A stretch of DNA of 60,749 nucleotides from Rickettsiales bacterium (GTDB taxonomy: Bacteria; Pseudomonadota; Alphaproteobacteria; Rickettsiales; CANDYO01): assembly GCA_025210695.1 (NCBI GenBank), contig JAOARE010000033.1, forward strand, positions 1 to 60,749, read 5' to 3'. This document shows positions 8,425 through 17,476 of the stretch, piece after piece. The position numbers were made by a program, and so were the translations under genes. Numbering within the stretch: position 1 is the first letter of the stretch; the number at the start of each line of letters is the position of its first letter. Under the pieces are notes generated by a model. It saw only the letters and a list, made by a program, of their open reading frames with translations. It had not been told where the DNA came from and did not search any database.

Positions 8425-10449
8425 ATGCCCCTTAAAACTGTTTTAATAATCGGCCCAGGAAGCCCTGAATACACTAGCTTATCCAATCATGAAGCTTATC
8501 GAGAAAAAAATAACGGCTTGATTATAGGAGATGGCACAAGCCCTTTATCCTTAAGCGAAATAAGAAACAAACTAAATGGAAGAATTGACTCATCAACAAG
8601 AATAGATGCTGTTATGCACTCAAGACAGCGTGACAAACTTCTATTACAGATAGATAATGACCAAGGAGAAATTTCAACATCCGATGAATTCTTAACAACT
8701 CTGGATAACTGCAGCAAATCTCCGTTGAATGTAGAGTTAAGATGCTGTTTTGCAGGACTAGCAGAAAACATCCTTAAAAAGGGATCTTCTTTAATTAGCC
8801 ATACACCTGAAGATCAATTCTTTTTAGGAGAACCAGGAACACATAGTCTTATAAAATTACTAGATAGCCATTTAGAAAACATACAAAACCAATCCTCTTC
8901 ACCAAAATCTTCTTTAGATCAAATAGCTGATAGCCTTCCTCTCTATACTATGAATCCTATAAAAATAAGTATTTCAGAAGGAAGAAAAAAAGAATCCTCT
9001 TACACCTTCAGACCTCCTAAACTTCTTTTGAGCAACCTTAAAAATGTTGACCGATATTTACAAGGACAAATGAATCATTGCCATAAAGAGCTTTCATCGT
9101 CATTAGGAGATTTATCAAGCTATTCTAATGCAATTGGAGAAAATCCTCCTCAAATATCACCAATCTCTTCCGAAGATTATTTGGATTATATATATGGCAG
9201 TATTACCAATGAAACTGACCATAGAAAAATAGTTAGAGATCTAAATCATCTTAAAGAGCGAAATCCTGATTCCTTCTTAGAACTAATCTCAAGGAATATT
9301 CATGGTCATGACCTCATAGCTCATGCAGCAGATTCAAGCCAAACAGAGGTGGTAGAATTTTTAATTGATACTCTGGTTAATAACGACGTCCACGATGAAC
9401 AACAAGCAAGAATACTTCTAACTCATTTATCACAAAAACTAATTCAAATGTTCAAGAATGAACAAAAACTTAGAATAGAATTTCGTGACAGCGAAGTAGA
9501 TCGAATGATAGAAGATAATGAAAAACTTTTTAAATATCTTCTCAAGAAATTAAAACACCATGATAGTTTTTTTACTGGAGAAGATACTTTATTTACCTAC
9601 TGCATAAAACAAAATCATCCAAAATTTACAAATTTAATTCTAAACGAAAGACCAGATGCTCGTAATGCTTTTGCTCACCATAAAAATAACAACGGAAGAA
9701 CTTCATTAGATATATTAATCCCAGAATTAGACATTAAACGATATAAAGCAAAAACTCCTGGAGTATCTAATAAAGCTGCAAAGCAAAGATTCAACAAATA
9801 TACACAACTACTTCATAGAACTATTAAATCTGGCGCTAAATTAAGTGAGAAAAATATATATGATATAATCAATTGTAGCAATGATGAAGATTTACTACGA
9901 GTTGCATTCTCAAATAGTAATAATGAACCTGTTCTGGATGCTTTCCGAAAGAAGCTCACCAAAGACAGTCTACCTCCAGATCCACGCTCAATAGATAATA
10001 CACTACAATCTATAGACAAAATAAAAAACCTTCTAACAAAATCATTTAATTCTATATCTGACACAAAAGAGTTTGCTAGTAGATCTATTAAAGCAGCTCT
10101 TGATGCAGACCACACTCTGTTGCTACCTATGCTAAATATGATAAAGGAACCAGATATTCCCGAAGTAGTAAATTTAGTTATAAATTCAGAAGAATCTATC
10201 GAAAAGAAACTTTTTATTGCTGACCGCATTTTTGAATACTTAAATGATAAAGAAGGGATCAAAAACGAAACTCTTAACGCAACAATTAGTAAATTAATTC
10301 AGTCAGAAGCTTTTCAAAGCGCCTCAAATGCAACAAAAGAGAAATTTGTTAAACTTGTTCCTCCAGAAAAAAGAAGAAATTCATTACGAGATTACGAAGT
10401 AAGCCCCTCCCCCCCTCACAAGTCTTATTCTTCACATTCTAAAAGATAG
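8425..10449 (+). CDS. Unknown 674-aa protein; possible caspase-fold domain plus ankyrin-like repeats
   Basis: I do not recognise the family. The first ~150 residues look like an alpha/beta domain with hydrophobic strands ending in catalytic-looking residues: VLIIGPG at the start, IDAVMHS carrying H65, and LNVELRCCFAG carrying C107/C108. This His-then-Cys order at strand ends resembles clan CD (caspase/gingipain-like) peptidases, but the usual HG motif after the His is missing, so activity is uncertain. Residues ~255-500 are helical with ankyrin-like pieces such as HDLIAHAADSSQTEVVEFLI and NNNGRTSLDIL. The tail is Ser/Pro/His rich. There is no signal peptide. In this lineage such an architecture fits a type IV secreted effector, by inference only. 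Confidence 0.55.
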   Translation: MPLKTVLIIGPGSPEYTSLSNHEAYREKNNGLIIGDGTSPLSLSEIRNKLNGRIDSSTRIDAVMHSRQRDKLLLQIDNDQGEISTSDEFLTTLDNCSKSPLNVELRCCFAGLAENILKKGSSLISHTPEDQFFLGEPGTHSLIKLLDSHLENIQNQSSSPKSSLDQIADSLPLYTMNPIKISISEGRKKESSYTFRPPKLLLSNLKNVDRYLQGQMNHCHKELSSSLGDLSSYSNAIGENPPQISPISSEDYLDYIYGSITNETDHRKIVRDLNHLKERNPDSFLELISRNIHGHDLIAHAADSSQTEVVEFLIDTLVNNDVHDEQQARILLTHLSQKLIQMFKNEQKLRIEFRDSEVDRMIEDNEKLFKYLLKKLKHHDSFFTGEDTLFTYCIKQNHPKFTNLILNERPDARNAFAHHKNNNGRTSLDILIPELDIKRYKAKTPGVSNKAAKQRFNKYTQLLHRTIKSGAKLSEKNIYDIINCSNDEDLLRVAFSNSNNEPVLDAFRKKLTKDSLPPDPRSIDNTLQSIDKIKNLLTKSFNSISDTKEFASRSIKAALDADHTLLLPMLNMIKEPDIPEVVNLVINSEESIEKKLFIADRIFEYLNDKEGIKNETLNATISKLIQSEAFQSASNATKEKFVKLVPPEKRRNSLRDYEVSPSPPHKSYSSHSKR

Positions 10450-10489
10450 AAACACCACTTACGAACACTTCAAATAATTACAAAGCTAT

Positions 10490-10518
10490 TTGACTATTTC
10501 CTTAAGTTTTGCTAAATT
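10490..10518 (+). promoter_or_regulatory. Probable promoter of the pdh-fabG operon
   Basis: TTGACT (10490-10495), a 17-base spacer and TAAATT (10513-10518) make a good sigma70-type promoter about 30 nt upstream of the pdhA start. Confidence 0.5.
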
Positions 10519-10550
10519 CTATTCTTTAGTAAAATTAGGAGAATTATTCT

Positions 10551-11498
10551 TTGCAACCGTTAAAACTTTATAAAGAGATGTTATTAATCCGTAGGTTTGA
10601 AGAGAAATCCAGCCAGTTATATGGCATGGGAATGATTGCAGGTTTCTGCCATCTATATAGCGGAGAAGAAGCAATTGCCGTTGGCATGCATAACATTATT
10701 AATAAAAATGACTCTACTATTACAGCATATCGAGATCATGGCCATATATTAGTAGCCGGAAGCGATCCAAAAACCATAATGGCTGAATTAATGGGTAAAT
10801 CCACTGGCTGCTCAAAAGGCAAAGGTGGATCAATGCATATGTTTGACCTTGAGAAAAAATTCTATGGTGGCCATGGTATTGTAGGCGCACAAGTTCCAAT
10901 TGGAACTGGAATGGCTTTTGCCGCAAAATATAAAGAGGACAATTCTATTACTTTAGCATATTTTGGTGACGGAGCACTGAACCAAGGACAGGTATATGAA
11001 TCTTTTAATATGGCCGCTTTATGGAAACTACCTATAATCTATATAGTAGAAAATAATGGCTATGCTATGGGAACCTCAATAAAAAGACATTGCTCAATTG
11101 ATGATCTATCTAAACGAGGAGAATCTTTTGGTATTCCTGGAATTAAAATTGATGGTATGAACATCATAGAAGTAATGGAAAAAGGTAAAGAAGCCGTTGA
11201 TTATGTTCGCGCTGGAAACGGCCCCATGTTGATAGAGATGCAAACTTATAGATATCGTGGGCATTCAATGTCAGATCCTGCTACTTATCGTAGTAAAGAA
11301 GAAGTAAGCAATGTTCGAGATAATCATGACCCGATTAATTTTTACCGTAATCATATTTTAAAAAACAAGCTTGCAAAAGAAGAAGATCTAAAGTCAATAG
11401 AAAAAGAAGTAAAGAAAATCATTGAAGAAGCTGTTGAATTTGCTCAAAATTCTCCAGAACCAAATGAAGATGAATTACACACGGAAGTTTATATATGA
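10551..11498 (+). CDS. pdhA: Pyruvate dehydrogenase E1 alpha subunit
   Basis: The 315-residue protein is the thiamin-diphosphate-dependent E1 alpha subunit of the pyruvate dehydrogenase complex. The ThDP/Mg motif reads [31 protein letters not shown] (it begins near 10968), and the phosphorylation-loop equivalent [11 protein letters not shown] is present. The best start is TTG at 10551 because AGGAG (10537-10541) sits 9 bases upstream; the first ATG would remove LYKE and has no such site. Its stop overlaps the pdhB ATG. Because E1 needs thiamin diphosphate, this complex is a main consumer of the product of the thi operon at 30684-35060. Confidence 0.96.
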   Translation: MQPLKLYKEMLLIRRFEEKSSQLYGMGMIAGFCHLYSGEEAIAVGMHNIINKNDSTITAYRDHGHILVAGSDPKTIMAELMGKSTGCSKGKGGSMHMFDLEKKFYGGHGIVGAQVPIGTGMAFAAKYKEDNSITLAYFGDGALNQGQVYESFNMAALWKLPIIYIVENNGYAMGTSIKRHCSIDDLSKRGESFGIPGIKIDGMNIIEVMEKGKEAVDYVRAGNGPMLIEMQTYRYRGHSMSDPATYRSKEEVSNVRDNHDPINFYRNHILKNKLAKEEDLKSIEKEVKKIIEEAVEFAQNSPEPNEDELHTEVYI

Positions 11499-12481
11499 AA
11501 ATGATCACTGTTAGAGAAGCTTTGCGTGATGCAATGGCTGAAGAAATGCGTAATGATAAAGATGTCTTCGTGATGGGCGAAGAAGTAGCAGAATATCAAG
11601 GAGCTTATAAAGTTACTCAAGGTCTACTACAAGAATTTGGTGACAAAAGAGTTGTAGACACTCCTATCACTGAACATGGATTCGCAGGACTAGGCGTGGG
11701 AACATCTATGACCGGACTTAAACCGATTGTTGAATTCATGACTTTCAATTTTGCTATGCAAGCCATTGATCAAATTATTAATTCAGCTGCTAAGACTTAC
11801 TATATGTCTGGTGGACAAGTTCAATGCCCAATAGTATTTCGTGGACCTAATGCCGCTGCTAGTAGAGTTGGAGCACAGCATTCTCAATGCTTTGCTGCAT
11901 GGTACAGCCATGTTCCTGGATTAAAAGTTATTGCTCCATATGACGCAAAAAACTGTAAAGCCCTCCTCAAAGCCGCTATTAAAGACCCTAATCCAGTAGT
12001 TTTTTTAGAACATGAATTAATGTATGGTCATAAATTTGAAGTAAATGATGACTTTGATGAAGCAATAGAAATTGGTAAAGCTAATGTTGTTCGCGAAGGA
12101 ACAGATATAACCATAACTGCATTTTCAATGCAAGTTGGAAATGCAATAGCTGCAGCTGAAATTTTAGAAGGACAAGGTATATCTGCAGAAGTTATAGATT
12201 TACGTACACTTCGCCCATTAGATACAGATACTATTATTGAATCAGTCAAGAAAACTAATCGCTTAGTTACAGTTGAGGAAGGCTGGGGATTCGCTGGAAT
12301 AGGAGCTACTATAGCTGCAATTGTGGTTGAACAAGCATTTGATTACCTAGATGCCGAAATAATAAGGGTTCATCAAAAAGATGTTCCTCTTCCTTATGCT
12401 AATAATTTAGAGAAACTTTCAATACCTGATGCTAATAACATTGTAGAAGCTTGTACAAAAGTTTGTTTTAGTAAATCTTAA
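11495..12481 (+). CDS. pdhB: Pyruvate dehydrogenase E1 beta subunit
   Basis: The 328-residue protein pairs with PdhA to form the E1 heterotetramer that decarboxylates pyruvate and acetylates the lipoyl arm of E2. Recognisable blocks are the N-terminal [37 protein letters not shown], the cofactor-contacting [14 protein letters not shown], and [15 protein letters not shown]. The C-terminal transketolase domain carries [11 protein letters not shown] and VEEGW. Unlike many free-living alphaproteobacterial PdhB proteins, it has no N-terminal lipoyl domain. It overlaps the end of pdhA by four bases, indicating translational coupling. Confidence 0.96.
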   Translation: MKMITVREALRDAMAEEMRNDKDVFVMGEEVAEYQGAYKVTQGLLQEFGDKRVVDTPITEHGFAGLGVGTSMTGLKPIVEFMTFNFAMQAIDQIINSAAKTYYMSGGQVQCPIVFRGPNAAASRVGAQHSQCFAAWYSHVPGLKVIAPYDAKNCKALLKAAIKDPNPVVFLEHELMYGHKFEVNDDFDEAIEIGKANVVREGTDITITAFSMQVGNAIAAAEILEGQGISAEVIDLRTLRPLDTDTIIESVKKTNRLVTVEEGWGFAGIGATIAAIVVEQAFDYLDAEIIRVHQKDVPLPYANNLEKLSIPDANNIVEACTKVCFSKS

Positions 12482-12496
12482 AGGAGATAATCAATT

Positions 12497-13744
12497 ATGC
12501 CTATTGAAATTTTAATGCCAGCTTTATCGCCAACCATGACTGAAGGTAATTTGACAAAATGGCTAAAAAAAGAAGGTGATAAAGTTAAGCCTGGTGATGT
12601 ATTGGCAGAAATTGAAACCGACAAAGCTACTATGGAAGTTGAATCGATAGACGAAGGTGTTATAGGAAAAATTCTGGTTAATGCTGGTAGCAAGAATGTT
12701 CCAGTTAATGATCTAATCGCCCTTTTGTTAGAGGAAGATGAATCGCTAGATTCTATAAAGGATTACAAACCTAAAACTATAATAAAAAACGTACAAACTA
12801 GTACTCCTAGCTCTCCCAAAGAAGAACCAGCAAAGAAGGAGCCATCCGCTTCTGCTCCTTCTCCCGTACAGAAAGAAGAAACAAGAATAAAAGCCTCCCC
12901 TTTAGCAAAGCGTATTGCAGAAAATGAAAATATTAATTTAGCTAGAATTACGGGCACAGGTCCAAATGGCAGAATCGTTAAGGCTGATGTTTTAAAATCC
13001 AAATCAAGAAAGAGATCAAATTCTCATGGCTTTGTAGAAAGAAATCCAAATGAATATATCTCTATTGAAAATAGTAATATTCGCACAGTGATAGCTAAAC
13101 GCTTGCTTGAAGCAAAACAAAACATTCCTCATTTTTATCTATCAATTGAATGTAATATTGATAAATTATTATCCTTAAGAGAAGAATTAAACGCTACAAC
13201 TGATAAAGATAATCCAGAATTCAAAGTATCAATAAATGATTGTATTATAAAGGCAACCGCTATGGCATTAGCTGAAGTTCCAGAAGCAAATGCTTCATGG
13301 AGTGAAGAAGCAATATTACAATATAATAATGTAGATATTTCAGTGGCAGTGGCAATTTCTGATGGACTAATTACCCCAATCATTCATAATGCTGACCAAA
13401 AATCTGTTATTGATATTTCTAATGAGATGAAATCTTTAGCGAAAAAAGCGCGTGAGAATGCATTAAGACCTGAAGAGTTCCAGGGTGGAGGATTTAGTAT
13501 TTCAAATCTTGGAATGTTTGGAATAAAACAATTCCAAGCTATAGTGAATCCTCCACAATCATGCATTATGGCAGTGGGAACAAGCAATAAACGTCCTGTT
13601 GTTATGAAAGATCAAATAACAATGGCAACTATAATGGACATAAGTATTTCTTGTGATCATAGGGTTGTTGATGGCGCTGTAGGAGCCAAATTCCTAGCAA
13701 GCTTTAAAAAGTTCATAGAACATCCTTTGAGAATGTTTGTATAA
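12497..13744 (+). CDS. pdhC: Dihydrolipoyl acetyltransferase, E2 of pyruvate dehydrogenase
   Basis: The 415-residue E2 core has one N-terminal lipoyl domain with the lipoylated Lys in [10 protein letters not shown], a Pro/Ala/Ser/Lys-rich linker (about 95-130), a peripheral subunit-binding domain ([19 protein letters not shown] then [13 protein letters not shown]), a second charged linker, and the catalytic acyltransferase domain ending with the active-site [13 protein letters not shown] lies close to the ATG. It is the third gene of the operon. The E3 dihydrolipoamide dehydrogenase is not encoded nearby and must be elsewhere. Confidence 0.96.
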   Translation: MPIEILMPALSPTMTEGNLTKWLKKEGDKVKPGDVLAEIETDKATMEVESIDEGVIGKILVNAGSKNVPVNDLIALLLEEDESLDSIKDYKPKTIIKNVQTSTPSSPKEEPAKKEPSASAPSPVQKEETRIKASPLAKRIAENENINLARITGTGPNGRIVKADVLKSKSRKRSNSHGFVERNPNEYISIENSNIRTVIAKRLLEAKQNIPHFYLSIECNIDKLLSLREELNATTDKDNPEFKVSINDCIIKATAMALAEVPEANASWSEEAILQYNNVDISVAVAISDGLITPIIHNADQKSVIDISNEMKSLAKKARENALRPEEFQGGGFSISNLGMFGIKQFQAIVNPPQSCIMAVGTSNKRPVVMKDQITMATIMDISISCDHRVVDGAVGAKFLASFKKFIEHPLRMFV

Positions 13745-13765
13745 ATTAATATGTAAGGAGAAAAA

Positions 13766-14503
13766 ATGCTTAATTTAGAAGAACAAGTAGCTTTAGTAAC
13801 AGGAGCATCAGGTGGCATTGGTGGATCAATAGCACGTAAATTACACAGCCAAGGCGCGCATGTGATCATTTCTGGCACTAATATGACATCTTTAGAAAAA
13901 CTAGCTTCTGAGCTAAAGACAAGAGTAACTATAGAAACCTGTAATCTACATGATGACGAAGCAGTTTCAGGATTAGTAGATAAAGCTTTTGCTGTGCATA
14001 ACAAATTAGATATTTTAGTTTGTAACGCGGGTATCACAAAAGATAATCTATCCTTAAGAATGAGTGTAGAAGATTTTGATGAAGTTATCAAAATCAACCT
14101 AAGATCTTCCTTCATTTTGAATAAAGCAGCAATCAAAAAAATGGTTAGACAAAAATCTGGTAAAATCATCAATATTTCATCTATTGTTGGAACAACTGGA
14201 AACCCAGGCCAAGCGAATTATACAGCTGCTAAAGCTGGAATGGTTGCAATGTCAAAAAGTCTTGCATTAGAAGTAGCGGCCAGAGGAGTAACAGTTAATT
14301 GTGTAGCGCCTGGATTTATTGCTACAGCTATGACAGATAAATTATCCGACGACATGAAAGGAGAATTACTAAAAAAAGTTCCTTGTGGACGTCTAGGGTC
14401 CCCTGACGATATCGCTAATGGAGTAGTGTTTTTAGCAAGTAATGAAGCTAATTATGTTACCGGACAAACATTACATATTAACGGCGGAATGGCAATGATT
14501 TAA
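13766..14503 (+). CDS. fabG: 3-oxoacyl-[acyl-carrier-protein] reductase
   Basis: FabG reduces 3-ketoacyl-ACP with NADPH in fatty-acid elongation. The 245-residue short-chain dehydrogenase shows the nucleotide-binding GASGGIG near the N-terminus, LVCNAGIT, the catalytic Ser in INISSIVG, the Tyr and Lys in YTAAKAG, and the C-terminal TGQTLHINGGMAM. AAGGAG sits just before the ATG. It follows pdhC by only 21 bases and is probably cotranscribed, linking acetyl-CoA supply with fatty-acid synthesis; acpP follows on a separate promoter. Confidence 0.96.
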   Translation: MLNLEEQVALVTGASGGIGGSIARKLHSQGAHVIISGTNMTSLEKLASELKTRVTIETCNLHDDEAVSGLVDKAFAVHNKLDILVCNAGITKDNLSLRMSVEDFDEVIKINLRSSFILNKAAIKKMVRQKSGKIINISSIVGTTGNPGQANYTAAKAGMVAMSKSLALEVAARGVTVNCVAPGFIATAMTDKLSDDMKGELLKKVPCGRLGSPDDIANGVVFLASNEANYVTGQTLHINGGMAMI

Positions 14504-14522
14504 CTTTTATTATTTTTATATA

Positions 14523-14551
14523 TTGCGATTTTTATAAATTACCTATATATT
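14523..14551 (+). promoter_or_regulatory. Probable acpP promoter
   Basis: TTGCGA (14523-14528) and TATATT (14546-14551) are spaced by 17 bases. Transcription would begin near 14558 and run through the palindrome at 14567-14596 into acpP. Confidence 0.4.
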
Positions 14552-14566
14552 GATGGTAATTATTTT

Positions 14567-14596
14567 ATAAGAACTATATAATTATATAGTTCTTAT
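14567..14596. repeat. Perfect 30-bp palindrome in the acpP leader
   Basis: The two 15-base halves, built on AAGAACTATATAA, are exact reverse complements with no loop. It lies between fabG and acpP, just after a likely acpP promoter. It could terminate the pdh-fabG transcript, act as a leader hairpin for acpP, or be an operator. No long T-run follows, so a classical intrinsic terminator is less likely. Confidence 0.75.
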
Positions 14597-14634
14597 TCAC
14601 TTAACTTTAAAGTATCAGTAAGGAAATATAAACT

Positions 14635-14868
14635 ATGAGCGACATAGAAGACAAAGTAAAAAAAATAGTTGCATCGCATTTAGGTGCAGAAGAAGATAAA
14701 ATAACTCTAGAATCGAGTTTCGTTGATGATTTAGGCGCAGACAGTTTAGATCAAGTTGAGCTGGTTATGGCTTTTGAAGAAGAATTTAACATTGAAATCC
14801 CTGATGAAGCTGCAGAAAAAATTGCTAAGGTTTCAGATGCAGTAAATTTTGTAAAAGATAATCAATAA
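14635..14868 (+). CDS. acpP: Acyl carrier protein
   Basis: This 77-residue acidic protein carries growing acyl chains on 4'-phosphopantetheine. The attachment site is S37 in [12 protein letters not shown], followed by the typical helix II MAFEEEF and [15 protein letters not shown] precedes the start. It lies downstream of fabG but has its own likely promoter and a strong terminator at 14892-14927. Its partner fabF is distant, at 52394-53656. Confidence 0.97.
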   Translation: MSDIEDKVKKIVASHLGAEEDKITLESSFVDDLGADSLDQVELVMAFEEEFNIEIPDEAAEKIAKVSDAVNFVKDNQ

Positions 14869-14891
14869 TATTGAATAACTTTTCATTTAGG

Positions 14892-14927
14892 AAGCCTTCA
14901 GGGTATTATCGCTGAAGGCTTTTTTTT
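14892..14927 (+). terminator. Intrinsic terminator after acpP
   Basis: AAGCCTTCAG and CTGAAGGCTT form a perfect 10-bp stem with a 10-base loop, followed by an uninterrupted T-run. This is a textbook rho-independent terminator. Confidence 0.92.
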
Positions 14928-14957
14928 AATTCAAGTTGTACTAACAAAGGATTTAAC

Positions 14958-15149
14958 ATGAATGATTCATCCATAAAGAACCTAACAGATAAATTTCAAT
15001 CTCTAAAAAAACAAGGAGAAGAAATCACTGGTAAACTTGATAAAGCTTTTTCTAATTTAGAAAAAAGAAATATAAAAACTCCAACAGGATCTTTTGAAAA
15101 GAAAGTAAAAGAAAGTAAAAAGGCTGTTGATAGACAATTAGGCAAATAA
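14958..15149 (+). CDS. Small Lys-rich helical protein of unknown function
   Basis: A 63-residue frame starts with ATG preceded by AAAGGA at a sensible distance. The product is highly charged and Lys-rich (KNLTDKFQSLKKQGEEI, KKVKESKKAVDRQLGK) and is predicted to be alpha-helical; it has no Cys, no signal peptide and no family I recognise. It sits between the acpP terminator and a gene-poor region. Ribosome-binding site and codon use look genuine. Confidence 0.5.
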   Translation: MNDSSIKNLTDKFQSLKKQGEEITGKLDKAFSNLEKRNIKTPTGSFEKKVKESKKAVDRQLGK

Positions 15150-15513
15150 ACTACGACTACATAACACCTATATTACAACTCATTTGCATTGTTCATCCAA
15201 CTAAAATGCTCACCTACATCTTTACCAATTAAATATTCTCCACTACCAGGAATCTTTGAGCTAACATCCAAACTCATAAATATAGCATAAAATTATATTA
15301 GTTTTCTATATAAGAACCCATTTGATCACTATCTAAAATTATATCTACATTGTCTTAATTATTAGTTAGATATAATATATTTCTTGGGGCTGACATCTGA
15401 CGTTTAATAAGTATTCAGGAAATATTCGCTAAAGGCTTTCTTTCTAAAAATCAGCTTAAGTTACACAAAGAGTTAAGGCAGCTATTTTAACTACAAAAGT
15501 ATTAGCTAATAAG
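15150..15513. other. Gene-free spacer with a degenerate terminator-like repeat
   Basis: No convincing gene is seen. A 35-codon minus-strand frame at 15173-15277 has no ribosome-binding site. The segment 15414-15445 (TTCAGG...CGCTAAAGGCTTTC) strongly resembles the right half of the acpP terminator (14897-14928) and may be a decayed duplicate. Confidence 0.45.
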
Positions 15514-16644
15514 TTACCTATCACCTCTACCACGACCTTTTGGCTTGACATAAAGTGCATCTAGTCTACCTCTCGCCCCAGTTAAAAATTTATCCTGAGG
15601 CTTACTTTTCTCTAAACTATCTCTGATCTTATTAACATTCTTAAGTTTCTCTTTTAATCTAGTTTCTTTCTCTCTTTTAAGAGTCTCTTTCATTTTTATT
15701 ACATTAAGTTCAGCAGGAATATCTCGTGCAGATTTCATTAAAGCAGCAGCCTTTTCATCACTAAGAGGTGTAATCCCTAACTCCTTTGCCTTAGCAGCCT
15801 TAACTTTCTTTAGTTTTTCTTCTTTTTGCTCCTTTTTTATATATGCTTGACGACGGCGCTCCTTTGCCTTGACTTCTTCTCTATCCCTAGATTTCTTAGC
15901 CTCTTGCGCTCTAACTCTATCTTGTTCTTTATTTTCAAGAATTAAACTTTCCTTCTTTAAAACAGTGTTAGTAGAAGAGATAAGTTTGTTATTATTTAAT
16001 ATGTTTTTGTTAACTAAATCTATTTCAGAACTTATAGACTTCTTATTAACCTTATTCTTAGAAATTTCTTGTTTAACCTTATGTATATCTTCTTTTATAG
16101 CTTTTTTTTCCGATGAGAGTTTATTTCGCTGCTTATCAAAAGATTTTATATCTCCTTTAAGTTGATCAATATTATGAATATAAGAATCTATTTTACTAAC
16201 CAACAAATTTCTTTTACCTGAAAGCTCTGATAATCTATCTCTTTCTTCCTCCGAGAGAGCTTCTTTAGACTGTTTTTTTTCAAGCAATTTAATTTCTTTA
16301 TTGAACTTCTTATCAAAACTCTTAAGTTCTTTTTTACTTTTATTTTTGCTTACTTTTAAAAATGATCTTTCTTTTTTCTTTGCAGATTTCTGTCTTTTTA
16401 TAGCTTTCTCTTCTTCAATTAAACTTTTTTTCTGTGATACTAATTCCTTTCTTTTAGATTTTGCACTTACAATATTTTTTTTAACCAACAATAATCTATT
16501 TCTTAGCTTACTAAGACTAGTTTGAAGAGTATCCGCTTTTGTATACAAAGTTTTAATCTTTACCTGAATGCCTTTAACAAAGTCTCTTTGTTCCTCCAAA
16601 CTTAATACTTTATTTGAAACCTGCACTATTTCATCCTCCAACAT
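15514..16644 (-). CDS. Long coiled-coil protein with RG-rich C-terminus, unknown function
   Basis: The 376-residue protein is almost entirely charged heptad-like helix rich in Lys, Glu, Ser, Leu and Ile (for example LKSFDKKFNKEIKLLEKKQS). This predicts an extended coiled coil from about residue 5 to 290. It has no signal peptide, no membrane segment and no catalytic motif. The C-terminal 25 residues become basic and Gly/Arg-rich (KPKGRGRGDR), a composition seen in nucleic-acid-binding tails. It is a single minus-strand gene bordered by spacers. It could be a cytoskeletal/structural protein or a secreted effector; the sequence does not decide. Confidence 0.6.
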   Translation of the reverse strand: MLEDEIVQVSNKVLSLEEQRDFVKGIQVKIKTLYTKADTLQTSLSKLRNRLLLVKKNIVSAKSKRKELVSQKKSLIEEEKAIKRQKSAKKKERSFLKVSKNKSKKELKSFDKKFNKEIKLLEKKQSKEALSEEERDRLSELSGKRNLLVSKIDSYIHNIDQLKGDIKSFDKQRNKLSSEKKAIKEDIHKVKQEISKNKVNKKSISSEIDLVNKNILNNNKLISSTNTVLKKESLILENKEQDRVRAQEAKKSRDREEVKAKERRRQAYIKKEQKEEKLKKVKAAKAKELGITPLSDEKAAALMKSARDIPAELNVIKMKETLKREKETRLKEKLKNVNKIRDSLEKSKPQDKFLTGARGRLDALYVKPKGRGRGDR

Positions 16645-16792
16645 TATTACGATAATATATATATTACAAGATTTACAACAATAATACTATAGCAGTATCA
16701 AACTTATAGTTGCATCAAAAGATCAAAGTTAATATTACCCTTAAGGAATTATGGTATAACTCCATATACTCTCTTAATCTCAAGTGAATTTC

Positions 16793-17476
16793 CTAAGAAA
16801 TGAGCAAACTCTCTAACATCATCTGCGATTTAATATCCCAATTTTCTAAGCATCTTTGGTTAAAATGCTCATTAAAAGCCTTCATAACATCCAAGGTGCT
16901 CTGATCTAAAACCCCGTTAACCTCTATTTTATAACCATACTCACTAAACATCATCTGAATAGCTTCTATATTAGGTATAACAGTAGTTGGAACAAGGTTT
17001 TTAGGCATCACCCCTATCCCATTCTTAGCAAGCAAGTCCCAATCAAACAATCTACCAGGGTCAGATTTTCTTCCTGGCGCCACATCTGAATGACCAATAA
17101 TATTAAATGGATCAATAGGATGTTTGTAAATTAATTCTTTACATAAAGATATTAGTGAATCCATCAAAGCGTCAGAAAAATTTTCTTTTCCATTGTTATC
17201 AAGCTCTATACCTATAGAAAAATCATTTACTTTTTCTCTTCCTCTCCAAAAGCTTTTTCCAGCATGAAAAGCTCTTAAATGATCTGGAACCACTGAAAAA
17301 ACTTTTCCTTCTCTGTTGATTAAATAATGTGCACTAACCTTTAGCTCTAACGCCTCTAAGTGCCAAGTAACATCATCTTCCTTTTCAGTGTAATGAATAA
17401 CTATGGTATCAATCTTTGTATTTTCAGGACGCTCGTTAAAATTAGGCGATCTGTATTCAAGGCTTTTTGGCAGCAT
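16793..17476 (-). CDS. ampD: N-acetylmuramoyl-L-alanine amidase, AmpD type
   Basis: This 227-residue protein carries an Amidase_2 domain that removes the peptide from anhydro-muropeptides during peptidoglycan recycling. The zinc site is indicated by IVIHYTE (first His), GHSDVAPGRKSDPG (second His and Asp) and the central SIGIELDNNG. The last ~60 residues look like a peptidoglycan-binding_1 domain (IQMMFSEYGYKIEVNGVLDQSTLDVMKAFN). There is no signal peptide, fitting the cytoplasmic AmpD. Its start overlaps the end of the DMT permease gene by 20 bases, so the two are cotranscribed. The AmpG-like permeases at 25349-27930 could supply its substrate. Confidence 0.9.
   Translation of the reverse strand: MLPKSLEYRSPNFNERPENTKIDTIVIHYTEKEDDVTWHLEALELKVSAHYLINREGKVFSVVPDHLRAFHAGKSFWRGREKVNDFSIGIELDNNGKENFSDALMDSLISLCKELIYKHPIDPFNIIGHSDVAPGRKSDPGRLFDWDLLAKNGIGVMPKNLVPTTVIPNIEAIQMMFSEYGYKIEVNGVLDQSTLDVMKAFNEHFNQRCLENWDIKSQMMLESLLIS

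Noticed and set aside
9813..10262. 149-codon minus-strand frame
   Set aside because: It lies inside the 674-residue plus-strand gene, has low-complexity Ser/Phe composition and no ribosome site.
15173..15277. 35-codon minus-strand frame
   Set aside because: No ribosome-binding site, no neighbours on the strand and no recognisable motif; chance frame.
15385..15450. Possible tmRNA piece (GGGGCTGAC start)
   Set aside because: No T-arm, CCA end or tag-peptide frame could be found, and pairing is poor.
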